Assembly (NCBI RefSeq): GCF_051652165.1
Contig: NZ_JBOFTR010000004.1
Span: 562,679-626,678 of the forward strand
Direction of reading: 5' to 3'
Length of the DNA stretch: 64,000 nt
Source of the DNA: Plesiomonas sp051652165
GTDB taxonomy: Bacteria; Pseudomonadota; Gammaproteobacteria; Enterobacterales; CAMTGL01
Position numbers and translations under genes: made by a program. Of the stretch, positions 8,365 to 17,365 are shown piece by piece. The number at the start of each line of letters is the position of its first letter. Positions within the stretch are counted from its first letter, which is position 1. Under the pieces are notes generated by a model, which saw nothing but the letters and a program-made list of their open reading frames with translations, was not told the origin of the DNA and searched no databases.

Positions 8365-9365
8365 GTCTATTTTGGACCCTTTGGATTACCATTATTACCC
8401 TTGGCAGTATTCTTGGCTGTGCTCTGCTATTACGGTGGTGTACGAAAGATAAAACCGGTATCGATGAAGGTGCCGACATGGGCCATACCTATGATGGTAT
8501 TAAAGAGATCAATAACCCCCTACCAAAATGGTGGCGTTATATGTTCTGGATGACCATTGTATTTGCACTCGGTTATCTTGTGCTTTATCCCGGATTAGGC
8601 TCTTGGGGAAATCTGCTCAATTGGCACAGTGCTAATAAAAATGTGCTATCTCTTCAAGAATCAACAAGTGCGAGCACACAAGCTGAACAAAGTGGTCAAT
8701 ATATTCAATATGATCAAGAAAAAGTACACGCTGATAAAGTGTATGGCGAAACCTTTAAACGCCTCGCTTATCAAGCTGATGGAAAAACATTACGCCCATT
8801 AACAGAAATCGCCACAGATGATAATGCACTCAAAGTAGGCCGCGCCCTATTTTTACAAAACTGTGCGTTATGCCATGGATCTGATGCTAGAGGACAAAAA
8901 GGCTTTCCTAATTTAACAGATAATGACTGGCTCTATGGTGGTGCACCTGAAATTATTAAAACCACTATTTTACATGGCCGTCAAGGTGCAATGCCTGCAT
9001 GGCTAGAAACACTAGGCCCTAATGGTGTCCGTGAGGTGGTAAGCTATACATTAAGTTTATCTGGTCGAAAAGTTGATCCGCGTGAGGCTGAAGCAGGAAA
9101 GAGTCGCTTTGTATTATGTTCTGCATGCCATGGGCCCGACGGTAAAGGAAATCCTGCTGTTGGAGCGCCTAACCTTACCGACCAAATTTGGTTATATGGC
9201 GGTAGCCGTGCAACAGTTGAAGAGACTGTGAAATATGGCCGACAAGGTGTTATGCCTGCATGGGATAAAGTCTTAGGCGATGAAAAAATTCATATTCTGT
9301 CTGCCTATGTCTATAGCCTTAGCCACAGCAATAAGAGTACAACTGATATGGCAACACACAAATAA
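8361..9365 (+). CDS. ccoP: cbb3-type cytochrome c oxidase subunit III (di-heme cytochrome c)
   Basis: The 334-residue protein has a membrane helix at residues 5-25, a second at about 58-78 (YMFWMTIVFALGYLVLYPG), and two cytochrome c domains with heme sites CALCH (168-172) and CSACH (253-257). Two helices indicate the longer CcoP form. It is the electron entry subunit of the cbb3 oxidase. It overlaps ccoQ by 4 bp. A 176-bp gap with a perfect 11-bp inverted repeat follows before ccoH. Confidence 0.97.
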   Translation: MSLFWTLWITIITLGSILGCALLLRWCTKDKTGIDEGADMGHTYDGIKEINNPLPKWWRYMFWMTIVFALGYLVLYPGLGSWGNLLNWHSANKNVLSLQESTSASTQAEQSGQYIQYDQEKVHADKVYGETFKRLAYQADGKTLRPLTEIATDDNALKVGRALFLQNCALCHGSDARGQKGFPNLTDNDWLYGGAPEIIKTTILHGRQGAMPAWLETLGPNGVREVVSYTLSLSGRKVDPREAEAGKSRFVLCSACHGPDGKGNPAVGAPNLTDQIWLYGGSRATVEETVKYGRQGVMPAWDKVLGDEKIHILSAYVYSLSHSNKSTTDMATHK

Positions 9366-9397
9366 GTGATTTTTGAACAAAACAATAACGTATAAAC

Positions 9398-9430
9398 TAG
9401 GGTATAGATAAAATAATTGTCTATACCCTA
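9398..9430. other. Perfect 11-bp inverted repeat between ccoP and ccoH
   Basis: TAGGGTATAGA (9398-9408) and TCTATACCCTA (9420-9430) form a perfect stem with an 11-nt loop. No T run follows, so it is not a typical intrinsic terminator. It could mark the 3' end of ccoNOQP mRNA or be a processing or stability element. Confidence 0.65.
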
Positions 9431-9541
9431 ACACATAGCTCTAAAAACGTTAGCCATACAACAGCATAAAATATAAACTTACAATAATACATTAATGTAT
9501 CTGTGAAATATAACACCATACATTAAGCATGGATGTGAAAT

Positions 9542-10030
9542 ATGGTTCAACAAGTTTGGTACAAACAATTCTGGCCTTGGTTTTTAATTACTTTACCTGT
9601 CGTTGCTGTTATTGCTAGTTTTTACACACTAACACTAGCAATGAATACCCAAGATAGCCTTGTTGTAGATGATTATTACAATAAAGGTAAGGCTATTAAC
9701 GAAGATATTAGCCGTCTTCAAACCGCAAATAATGCTGGCATTCAAGCCTCATTGTATATTACTGGGACACAAGCCTCATTAAATTTTGATAAAGGTCAAT
9801 TACCTCATTATCCAGCATTAAAAATTTACTTTTATCATCCAACTCTACAAGATAAAGATCTACATTTGATGATTAACGCAGATTATAGTGGTACTTATCG
9901 CTTTGTATTACCTTTAGCTATACAAGGTAAATGGTACGTCAGTATTGAGCCATTTGATAAAAAATGGCGACTGCAAACTCAAATTATGCTTCCTAGTCAT
10001 CAAACATTTACTGTTTATGGGCACACATGA
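9542..10030 (+). CDS. ccoH: FixH/CcoH-type cbb3 oxidase assembly protein
   Basis: The 162-residue protein has one N-terminal membrane helix (about residues 11-32: WPWFLITLPVVAVIASFYTL) and a periplasmic domain with VVDDYYNKGKAINEDISR. That layout and motif are typical of FixH/CcoH, which helps assemble the cbb3 oxidase. It lies just before ccoI, the usual partner. A ccoG/fixG ferredoxin-like gene, often found beside ccoH, is not present in this window. Confidence 0.88.
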   Translation: MVQQVWYKQFWPWFLITLPVVAVIASFYTLTLAMNTQDSLVVDDYYNKGKAINEDISRLQTANNAGIQASLYITGTQASLNFDKGQLPHYPALKIYFYHPTLQDKDLHLMINADYSGTYRFVLPLAIQGKWYVSIEPFDKKWRLQTQIMLPSHQTFTVYGHT

Positions 10031-10089
10031 GTATGTTTATAGTGCTCAAGACTGCTGTTATAGCAGCATATTAAGTAGGTTTTGATAAT

Positions 10090-12585
10090 ATGAATACCAT
10101 CAGTGTTTGTTACCACTGTAATGATTCAATCCCTGCTGGCACAGACTTTTCTGTGGTTATATTTAACCATCGTCAACCTATGTGTTGCCCTGGATGCCAA
10201 GCTGTAGCACAAACCATTGTAGATAGCGGTCTCACTTCTTACTACCAATACCGTACTGCAACAGCAGAAAAAGCTGAACTTATTCCTACAGAGTTAAACA
10301 CTTTACAGCACTACGATATTAAAGAAGTGCAAGCTGAGTTTGTGAAGCAACAAGAAGGAGTATCTGATGTCACTTTATCGTTAGATAATATGACTTGCGC
10401 AGCATGTGCATGGTTAATAGAAAAACATATTAGTAAAATTGCAGGTGTGAGCCAAATACAAGTAAATGCAACTGCACAAAGAGCACGTTTAAAGTGGGAT
10501 GATCAGCGTGTTAAATTAAGTACACTACTACTGTCATTACAACAGCTTGGTTATCACGCAGCACCATTTGAAATTACACAACACGAACAACAATATCGCT
10601 ATGCGATGAATAATTATTTACGTAAACTCGGCGTAGCCGGTTTAGCCAGCATGCAAGTGATGATGGTTGCTATAGCACTCTATCTAGATGCATTTAGCGA
10701 TCTTGATGACATACAGCGGTGGTATCTTCGCTGGGTCAGTTTTATTATGTCAACACCTGTAATTTTATACTCCTCTCTTCCTTTTTATCATAGTGCATGG
10801 CGTAGTTTAAAAGCTCGCGCATTGAATATGGATGTTCCTGTCTCTTTTGTTCTTATTGGCGCTTATATTGCTAGTGCATATGCCACTATTATTGATAGTG
10901 GTGAGGTTTATTTTGAATCTATCACCATGTTTGCCTTTTTCTTGCTTTTGGGCCGTTTTCTTGAAATGCGAGTTCGGCGCATTGCAACTGAGGCAACAAG
11001 CAACTTACTTAAATTTATTCCTACTATTGCCACACTTGAATCGGGTAAACAAGTGGCAGCCAAAAGTTTACAGCCTGGCGATATGATAATTATTCGCCCA
11101 GGTGAAGCTATACCGGCTGATGCAAAAATTATCTTTGGCCGTAGTGATATCAACGAGTCCATGTTAACCGGTGAACATTTACCCGTGACTAAAAACCCGA
11201 AAGATTGTATTTATACCGGTACAATTAATGGTGAAGGTAATTTGCTTGCACAAGTTACTCATACGGGGCCTGATAGTCTTATTGCTGAGATATTACGTTT
11301 ACAAGACCAAGCCTTACAAACAAAACCGGCGATTATTTTACTTGCTGATCAAATTGCACGTTATTTCGTTTGGGGGCTATTATTAATTGCAGGATTAACG
11401 TGGTGTGGCTGGCATCTGTATCAACCAGAAAAAGCATTCTGGATAACGCTTTCAGTCTTAGTTGCAACTTGCCCTTGTGCTCTGGCATTAGCGACACCCA
11501 CGGCAATAACCAGTGTTATTTCACGAATGAGCCAAAATGGGATATTAATTCGAAAAAGTCATGTATTAGAAACATTATGCCAAGTTAATTGTGTCGCAAT
11601 GGATAAAACCGGCACATTAACAGAAGGAAAGATGATCTGTATCGATACTATCTTATATCCACACATAAAAAAAACACCATATTTAAATCATCAACTCGTA
11701 GACTCAGAACAAGCTAAAGTAGCTTGCCAAGACAATCAATACTGTTGGACAAAAGAACGTGCATTTTCTTATGCCTGTGCGCTTGAAATGCACAGTGTTC
11801 ACCCTATAGCACAGCTTTTTCAACGTACAATTAAAGACTCTTCTCTTACTGCCGAGCAAATTACCACATACATTGGTAATGGACTATCTGGTATTATTCA
11901 CGGAGAAACCTATCGAATAGGTCATCGTTCCTTTATTGAGCAATATATTACACTCCCTAATACAGAAAATGAAGATGATAGCTTCGCACACATACAGCAA
12001 GGTAATCTGCCTATTTATTTAGCCAATAGCCACCAAGTTATCGCATGCTTTTGGTTACAAGACCCTATTCGAGTAACGGCCAAAACATGCTTACAGCATT
12101 TACACAAACATCATATTCACGTTCATTTGCTTACCGGTGATCCATCAACAGCAGCTAATCATGTTGCACATCAACTCTCTATTAATCATTGTTCAAAAGG
12201 CTTATCTCCCTCTGAAAAACTCCATTACCTAAAACAAAAACAGCAACAAGGTGATATTGTTATGATGATTGGTGACGGTATAAATGATACACCTGTACTT
12301 GCAGGTGCACATATTTCCGTTGCTATGGGAGGTGGTGTTGAGCTTGCTAAAAATGCTGCAGATGTTGTTTTACTATCAGATAATTTAGCTAAAATTCCTT
12401 TTGCCATTGAACTGGCTAAACGTACTCGTAAAATTATTCGTGAAAACTTAGCTTGGGCATTAGGATATAATTTAATTATTTTACCTTTAGCAATAGCTGG
12501 AATGTTACCACCCTATATTGCGTCTTTAGGTATGTCTGCGAGCTCTTTAATTGTCGTGATTAATTCATTGCGGCTAATGAGGTAA
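10090..12585 (+). CDS. ccoI: Copper-exporting P1B-type ATPase for cbb3 assembly (CcoI/FixI)
   Basis: The 831-residue P-type ATPase delivers copper toward the cbb3 oxidase. Domains in order: an N-terminal Cys-rich segment (CYHC at 7-10, CCPGC at 32-36), an HMA domain with MTCAACAW (Cys 103 and 106), membrane helices, the actuator loop ending in TGEHLPV, the metal-site CPC at 461-463, the phosphorylation site DKTGT starting at D505, and the hinge GDGINDTP around 727-734. The N-terminal CxxC-rich extension is typical of FixI/CcoI rather than CopA. It is followed 3 bp later by ccoS. Confidence 0.96.
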   Translation: MNTISVCYHCNDSIPAGTDFSVVIFNHRQPMCCPGCQAVAQTIVDSGLTSYYQYRTATAEKAELIPTELNTLQHYDIKEVQAEFVKQQEGVSDVTLSLDNMTCAACAWLIEKHISKIAGVSQIQVNATAQRARLKWDDQRVKLSTLLLSLQQLGYHAAPFEITQHEQQYRYAMNNYLRKLGVAGLASMQVMMVAIALYLDAFSDLDDIQRWYLRWVSFIMSTPVILYSSLPFYHSAWRSLKARALNMDVPVSFVLIGAYIASAYATIIDSGEVYFESITMFAFFLLLGRFLEMRVRRIATEATSNLLKFIPTIATLESGKQVAAKSLQPGDMIIIRPGEAIPADAKIIFGRSDINESMLTGEHLPVTKNPKDCIYTGTINGEGNLLAQVTHTGPDSLIAEILRLQDQALQTKPAIILLADQIARYFVWGLLLIAGLTWCGWHLYQPEKAFWITLSVLVATCPCALALATPTAITSVISRMSQNGILIRKSHVLETLCQVNCVAMDKTGTLTEGKMICIDTILYPHIKKTPYLNHQLVDSEQAKVACQDNQYCWTKERAFSYACALEMHSVHPIAQLFQRTIKDSSLTAEQITTYIGNGLSGIIHGETYRIGHRSFIEQYITLPNTENEDDSFAHIQQGNLPIYLANSHQVIACFWLQDPIRVTAKTCLQHLHKHHIHVHLLTGDPSTAANHVAHQLSINHCSKGLSPSEKLHYLKQKQQQGDIVMMIGDGINDTPVLAGAHISVAMGGGVELAKNAADVVLLSDNLAKIPFAIELAKRTRKIIRENLAWALGYNLIILPLAIAGMLPPYIASLGMSASSLIVVINSLRLMR

Positions 12586-12588
12586 TAC

Positions 12589-12816
12589 ATGGATATTATC
12601 TATACTCTTGTTCCAATTACTATGCTATTTGTACTAATTGCTGTTCTAATTTTTTTATGGGCAGTAAAATCAGAGCAATTTGAAGATTTAAATCGTCAAG
12701 GTATGCAAATTTTATTTGAAGATGAGGCCACAGAAAAAAATAGCGCAATAATACCTGAAAAAAACACGCCACCACGCCCGACTTCTCTTAACCAAACTCA
12801 TCATGATCGCGTTTGA
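12589..12816 (+). CDS. ccoS: cbb3-type cytochrome oxidase assembly protein CcoS
   Basis: The 75-residue protein has one N-terminal helix (IIYTLVPITMLFVLIAVLIFLWAVKSEQFEDL) followed by the family signature QFEDL, then a polar tail. CcoS is needed for cofactor insertion into the cbb3 oxidase. It starts 3 bp after ccoI with GAGG inside the end of ccoI, and its end overlaps the next gene by 14 bp, so the three are translationally linked. The tail is somewhat long and proline-rich. Confidence 0.9.
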   Translation: MDIIYTLVPITMLFVLIAVLIFLWAVKSEQFEDLNRQGMQILFEDEATEKNSAIIPEKNTPPRPTSLNQTHHDRV

Positions 12817-13486
12817 TGCAATAGGAGCTATGTTAGTTGGCCTTGTAGGTGCTGGGCACTGTTTAGGTATGTGCGGTGGCATTTCTGCTGTATTAACATT
12901 TACCTTACCTAAAGATCATTCACTTATACAAAAAATAAGGGCTCTTTTTCTTTATAATATTGGGCGGATCACTGCTTATACTTTTGCAGGATTTGTTATT
13001 GGTGGAGTATTTGCTTCTCTGACTGAACTGAGTACTGCAAAATATACTCTAGCTATATTGCGTTTATGTGCTGCTGGAATGATGGTTTTACTCGCACTAT
13101 ATATGGGGCAATGGTGGTTTGGTCTGCAAAAAATTGAACGTATCGGGCAGTTTTTTTGGCGTGGCTTAACGCCTATTGCACAAAAGATGTTGTCGCTACG
13201 TCACCCACTGATACCCTTTCCAATGGGGTTTATTTGGGGCTGGCTACCTTGTGGGCTTGTTTACTCTAGTTTAAGTTGGGCTGCAGCATCTGGTAGTGCA
13301 ATATCAGGGGCAATCATCATGTTATTTTTTGGCTTAGGTACATTGCCAACTATGCTGACTGTCGGTCATGTGGCTGAATACTTGCGAAAATGGCTTACAA
13401 CATTAATGCTAAAACGCACATCGGCATTGTTACTGTTTGTTTATGGATTACAAACAGCTTATGTTGCCATTCAACAACTGACATAA
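12803..13486 (+). CDS. TauE/SafE-like (UreH_2) membrane protein of the cco cluster
   Basis: The 227-residue polytopic protein has about six helices and the motifs GAGHCLGMCGG (residues 15-25) and MGFIWGWLPCGLVYS (around 140-155). I know these from the UreH_2/SafE-like family that commonly follows ccoS in Vibrio and Pseudomonas relatives. The conserved Cys residues (GHCLGMC, LPCG) resemble DsbD/CcdA-type helices, so a role in copper or thiol handling for oxidase assembly is plausible but inferred. It overlaps ccoS, and fnr follows. Confidence 0.85.
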   Translation: MIAFDAIGAMLVGLVGAGHCLGMCGGISAVLTFTLPKDHSLIQKIRALFLYNIGRITAYTFAGFVIGGVFASLTELSTAKYTLAILRLCAAGMMVLLALYMGQWWFGLQKIERIGQFFWRGLTPIAQKMLSLRHPLIPFPMGFIWGWLPCGLVYSSLSWAAASGSAISGAIIMLFFGLGTLPTMLTVGHVAEYLRKWLTTLMLKRTSALLLFVYGLQTAYVAIQQLT

Positions 13487-13516
13487 TTAGCCAATTGACA
13501 AACAAACGTGATAAAA

Positions 13517-13530
13517 TTGACTAAAATCAA
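13517..13530 (+). promoter_or_regulatory. FNR box upstream of fnr
   Basis: TTGACTAAAATCAA matches the FNR consensus TTGAT-N4-ATCAA at 9 of 10 positions and ends 21 bp before the fnr ATG. A site this close to the start suggests autorepression, as known for E. coli fnr. Confidence 0.8.
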
Positions 13531-13551
13531 TATTAGGCAGTGTTATACAGT

Positions 13552-14301
13552 ATGATTCCAGAGAAAAAGACAATTCGTCGCATCCAATCCGGTGGCTGTG
13601 CTATCCATTGTCAAGACTGTAGCATTAGTCAATTGTGTATCCCATTTACCCTCAATGAAAGTGAATTGGATCAGTTAGATAATATCATCGAGAGAAAAAA
13701 ACCAATACAAAAAAGCCAAGCACTGTTTAAAGCTGGTGATGAATTAAAATCGCTCTATGCGATCCGTTCTGGAACGATAAAAAGCTATACCATTACCGAA
13801 CAAGGTGATGAGCAAATTACTGCATTTCACTTAGCCGGTGATCTCGTTGGTTTTGATGCTATTAATTCAATGACACACCCTAGTTTTGCACAAGCTCTCG
13901 AAACATCAATGGTGTGTGAAATCCCTTACGAAGTGCTTGATGATCTTTCAGGTAAAATGCCCAAACTGCGTCAGCAGATGATGCGTTTAATGAGCAGTGA
14001 AATCAAAGTTGATCAAGACATGATCTTGCTGCTATCAAAGAAAAATGCAGAGGAACGTTTAGCTGCTTTTATCTACAATTTATCACATCGTTTTGCTGCA
14101 CGTGGTTTTTCACCGCGTGAGTTTCGACTCACGATGACACGGGGTGATATTGGTAACTACCTTGGCTTAACCGTTGAAACGATTAGCCGTTTACTTGGCC
14201 GTTTTCAAAAATCTGATATTTTAGTAGTTAAAGGTAAATACATTACTATCAATGATATCGATGCTCTTTCAGTGTTGGCTGGTAACAATAAATCAGCGTA
14301 G
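13552..14301 (+). CDS. fnr: Oxygen-responsive transcription regulator FNR
   Basis: The 249-residue product is very close to E. coli FNR. The iron-sulfur ligands are Cys 20, 23 and 29 (CAIHCQDCSISQLCIP) plus the distal Cys in SMVCEIP. The cNMP-binding fold follows, then the helix-turn-helix GNYLGLTVETISRLLGRF with recognition residues E-x-x-S-R conserved. ATG 13552 (MIPEKK) is preferred to an in-frame GTG 12 bp upstream because it matches the family start. It sits directly behind the cbb3 gene cluster and has its own FNR box, so the regulator and a likely target module are neighbours. Confidence 0.97.
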   Translation: MIPEKKTIRRIQSGGCAIHCQDCSISQLCIPFTLNESELDQLDNIIERKKPIQKSQALFKAGDELKSLYAIRSGTIKSYTITEQGDEQITAFHLAGDLVGFDAINSMTHPSFAQALETSMVCEIPYEVLDDLSGKMPKLRQQMMRLMSSEIKVDQDMILLLSKKNAEERLAAFIYNLSHRFAARGFSPREFRLTMTRGDIGNYLGLTVETISRLLGRFQKSDILVVKGKYITINDIDALSVLAGNNKSA

Positions 14302-14321
14302 TTTTAACTCAAAACCTTAAC

Positions 14322-14352
14322 AAGGGTCAACGATTACTCATATTCTTGACCC
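14322..14352 (+). terminator. Weak terminator-like hairpin after fnr
   Basis: GGGTCAA (14324-14330) pairs with TTGACCC (14346-14352) around a 15-nt loop, followed only by a pyrimidine-rich stretch without a clean T run. Possibly the end of fnr mRNA. Confidence 0.4.
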
Positions 14353-14450
14353 GTGTCTCTCTTCTGACTTTCTCATTCTGCTATTTATATAATACGTACG
14401 ATCAATATCTGTCATTCCATAACCAGTAGCCTCAAAGATAGGGGGACTGT

Positions 14451-15410
14451 ATGCTTAAATACCGTAATATTCTTGTTGCAATTGATCCTAATCAAGAAGA
14501 TCAACCTGCATTAAGCCGTGCTATCTATCTTGCTCAACAAGAAGAAGGTACAACCATTACTGCTTTTTTATCTATCTATGACTTTTCGTATGAAATGACA
14601 TCGATGCTCTCTGCCGATGAACGGCAAGCTATGCGTAATGGTGTTGTTGGGCAGCGTATTAGTTGGATTCAAGATATACTGGCTCAATGTACGCATTCTA
14701 ATGCGTATAAAGAGAATGCCGTTTCTATTAACATTAACGTTGTTTGGCATAACCGCCCTTTTGAAGCTATTATTCAACAGGTAATTCGAGGAAAGCATGA
14801 CTTACTGATCAAAGCGACTCATCAGCATGATGGATTAGAGTCACTCATCTTTACACCAACAGATTGGCATCTGTTACGCAAGTGCCCATGCCCTGTTTTA
14901 ATGGTAAAAGCGCAAACATGGCGGGAATATAATAAGTTAATCGTGGCTGTAAATCTATCCAGTGACGAAGAGTACCATTTGGAATTGAACCAAAAATTGC
15001 TCGACGAAGCTCAAACCTTGAGTAAAGCACTGCCACAATCAGAAATTCATTTAGTCAACGCATATCCCTCAACACCTCTCAATATTACTATTGATATTCC
15101 TGAGTTTGATCCTACAACTTATAATGATGCTATTCGTGGGCATCACTTATTAGGTATGAAGGCATTACGCCAACACAATAATATTGATGTTGAACATACC
15201 CATGTTGTTGAGGGTTTACCTGAAGAGGTTATTCCTGATATCGCGACTCAACTTGATGCTGAATTAGTCATTTTAGGCACAATTGGTCGCACTGGATTTT
15301 CAGCCGCATTTATCGGTAATACGGCTGAACATGTGATTGATCGGCTTACTTGTGATTTATTGGCCGTAAAACCAGAAGGGTTTATCTGCCCCATTGATGC
15401 AGAGAGTTAA
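14451..15410 (+). CDS. uspE: Universal stress protein E (tandem Usp domains)
   Basis: The 319-residue protein consists of two Usp domains in tandem: residues about 1-155 (KYRNILVAIDPNQEDQPAL) and about 160-310 (NKLIVAVNLSSDEEYH). The second carries the ATP-binding-like signature GTIGRTGFSAAFIGNTAE. UspE is a cytoplasmic stress and motility-related protein whose biochemical role is not settled. GGGGG lies 5-6 nt before the ATG. Position between fnr and ttcA is the usual one in Vibrio-like genomes and near that in E. coli. Confidence 0.93.
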   Translation: MLKYRNILVAIDPNQEDQPALSRAIYLAQQEEGTTITAFLSIYDFSYEMTSMLSADERQAMRNGVVGQRISWIQDILAQCTHSNAYKENAVSININVVWHNRPFEAIIQQVIRGKHDLLIKATHQHDGLESLIFTPTDWHLLRKCPCPVLMVKAQTWREYNKLIVAVNLSSDEEYHLELNQKLLDEAQTLSKALPQSEIHLVNAYPSTPLNITIDIPEFDPTTYNDAIRGHHLLGMKALRQHNNIDVEHTHVVEGLPEEVIPDIATQLDAELVILGTIGRTGFSAAFIGNTAEHVIDRLTCDLLAVKPEGFICPIDAES

Positions 15411-15491
15411 TTAACATATTAGCACATGTATAAACATAGTTTTGTTGTATACATAATCAATACAGCATAGCTATTATTTTCTATACATATT

Positions 15492-15547
15492 CGGTAAGGC
15501 TATTTTTATTTCTCTTTACTTTTATTAGCCTTGCCGTTTTATTTTTA
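15492..15547 (+). terminator. Rho-independent terminator after uspE
   Basis: CGGTAAGGCTA (15492-15502) and TAGCCTTGCCG (15526-15536) form an 11-bp stem with one G-T pair and a long pyrimidine-rich loop, followed by a T-rich tract. Confidence 0.75.
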
Positions 15548-15611
15548 TGGCCTTTGAGTTGTATGTCGTCTGTGTTAATTCGCTTGATTATATATAAATC
15601 TTTATACTCTT

Positions 15612-16532
15612 TTATAACCAGCGAGCCTCACTGGTAAAGCAGAGCGACAGCCATGGGTCACTCCCCAGCTCATCCCCCAACTCAGCCCATAATTCAGCAC
15701 GAATATTATCTTGTCGGTGTATACCCCAATCCCCTTCGCATGGAACAAGAATATTCACTTCAACTTCATAGCGACGACCAATTTTTGCCAAATGGCTGGA
15801 GTATTCGATAAACCCGTGACGAGTGGCAATATGCGATAATGTTTGATCTAAATGATCTGAAAGTGAGGAGCGCGGTGCAACAAGTAACACTTCACGTAAG
15901 TTACGGCGTAACACATTAATGGGGATCAGCATCGCAACCAAAGCAAGTACCAACACCATTACGGAGTCAATGTATAGATTCATCCAAGCAAATTGGGTAG
16001 GTTCGAGCAATTTAGCAATACAAAATCCAACCAATATGGTGGCACTTAATAAGCTATCTACCAACCACTCTTTGGCATCTACACTGACCAGCTCTGAGTT
16101 TACCGAGCGGGCAACCCGAGATTCAAACCAATATACCGTTAAACAAAATAGGGTTGATAGCGATGCATAGATTAATGCACTGTCGAGGTTAACCGCATGT
16201 CCACCGGTACGAATAGAGAGAAGAGCATTGAAAAATGCGTATATACACGTCAGTAAAATAATACTGCCGTTTACCACATTAATCAGAGGTTCAAGGTGAG
16301 CGTAGCCATATTGAAAGCGGTGGTCATCTGGACGAGCAACCAGATAGGCGGTCATTAACCCGAGCCCTGTCATCGCCATACTGAGCAATGAAAACAAACC
16401 ATCCATAAAGATAGCATCAGATCCAACAGATAAACCATAACCAATACCAAAGCCAGACATAATGATTGTTCCGGCCAATGACAGTTTTAAAGCCTGACGT
16501 TCCCTAATAAGGGCATGGTTAATAGCAACCAT
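15612..16532 (-). CDS. Cation diffusion facilitator (CDF)-family transporter with altered metal site
   Basis: The 306-residue protein has about six membrane helices and a C-terminal cytoplasmic domain of about 90 residues, the CDF layout. The YGYAHLEPLINVVNG segment is typical. The transport site differs from Zn transporters such as YiiP: the helix-2 pair Asp-x3-Asp reads D44-x3-S48 (FMDGLFSLLS), and the helix-5 His-x3-Asp reads E155-x3-D159 (DAKEWLVD). Substrate is therefore uncertain. ATG 16532 is preferred because GGAGG lies 7 nt upstream; an in-frame ATG at 16604 adds 24 residues without such a site. It is transcribed away from the gene at 16.8 kb. Confidence 0.8.
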   Translation of the reverse strand: MVAINHALIRERQALKLSLAGTIIMSGFGIGYGLSVGSDAIFMDGLFSLLSMAMTGLGLMTAYLVARPDDHRFQYGYAHLEPLINVVNGSIILLTCIYAFFNALLSIRTGGHAVNLDSALIYASLSTLFCLTVYWFESRVARSVNSELVSVDAKEWLVDSLLSATILVGFCIAKLLEPTQFAWMNLYIDSVMVLVLALVAMLIPINVLRRNLREVLLVAPRSSLSDHLDQTLSHIATRHGFIEYSSHLAKIGRRYEVEVNILVPCEGDWGIHRQDNIRAELWAELGDELGSDPWLSLCFTSEARWL

Positions 16533-16826
16533 AAGTGTTCCTCCATTCAAATAAAAAAATGATACACATGAGTGATGTTTTTGAGCCGACGTTTTAGATA
16601 GCAAAAATTATGCAGCACACGCCATATAGGACAGGGAGTCGAATGTGGCTCATTAAGCCCTGCTCAGACCGCAACTGTAGAGTCAAAAACAGCTAGAAGA
16701 TAGCATACAGATAATATTTGTACCCGACTCTATCTTCCTCTTTCCGATAAGACTTATCGTGTTTATCGTTTTATAATCACAAAAGATATTAAAAACACAC
16801 TTTTAAGCACGTTTACGCTAATCATC

Positions 16827-17174
16827 ATGATGACAATAAATTCTGAAAACCCCTTCTCGGCACGCTGGAGTCGAGCAGGAAATACGCTGTGTTTAGGACA
16901 TTGGATCATTACCTACAACGATGCATTACTGAACATTCCTGATAAAAATAATGAAAATCATATGGATACATATGGGATTTACTCTTTTATGTCACCAGAT
17001 GACCCACTATTTGCCGAAGGGCTACATTGTGATGAGTGGATTATTAAGCATGCCGACTGGGTTGTTGACTGTTTTATTGATCACGCAATTCCGGCTGATG
17101 AAATGCACTTACGCTGGTTTTATGAGGCCATTAATCTGGCCGATTGGCGCTGCGGAAGCTGTGGTGGCTGCTGA
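16827..17174 (+). CDS. Conserved-looking hypothetical protein with CxxCxxC tail
   Basis: The 115-residue acidic protein is rich in Trp, Asp and His (ARWSRAGNTLCLGHWIITYND, GLHCDEWIIKHADWVVDCFIDH) and ends WRCGSCGGC, a CxxCxxC directly before the stop. No signal peptide or membrane segment is seen, so it should be cytoplasmic. The start is either of two adjacent ATGs (16827 or 16830); no clear Shine-Dalgarno sequence is visible. I do not recognise a family. The Cys-rich tail and the divergent CDF-like gene suggest metal or redox binding, but that is inference. Confidence 0.65.
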   Translation: MMTINSENPFSARWSRAGNTLCLGHWIITYNDALLNIPDKNNENHMDTYGIYSFMSPDDPLFAEGLHCDEWIIKHADWVVDCFIDHAIPADEMHLRWFYEAINLADWRCGSCGGC

Positions 17175-17265
17175 GAACAGCCTGAGAGTCTAGTTATTGT
17201 CACATGTTCAAGGTATATTCTTCAACGTATCGAATTTTCGATATGCCGTTATTCAGGAGTAGGCC

Positions 17266-17358
17266 ATGACTCGTGACGAGTTACTTCAATGGGCAGATAT
17301 TGAATCTGCCAAAGCCAACGGAATGGCTGCCCTGAACAGTTATCACGGAAAAGAGTAA
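17266..17358 (+). CDS. Small ORF (30 aa) with strong ribosome-binding site and terminator
   Basis: A 30-codon frame (MTRDELLQWADIESAKANGM, then a short polar end) is preceded by CAGGAGTAGGCC before the ATG and followed 7 bp after the stop by a perfect intrinsic terminator. The peptide is acidic and probably helical. I do not recognise a family. The signals on both sides support a translated small protein or a short regulated leader before ttcA. Confidence 0.55.
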   Translation: MTRDELLQWADIESAKANGMAALNSYHGKE

Positions 17359-17365
17359 TCTACTG

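Noticed and set aside
16605..16826. FnrS-like small RNA near fnr/ttcA, as in E. coli
   Set aside because: No similar sequence and no strong terminator were found in this gap.
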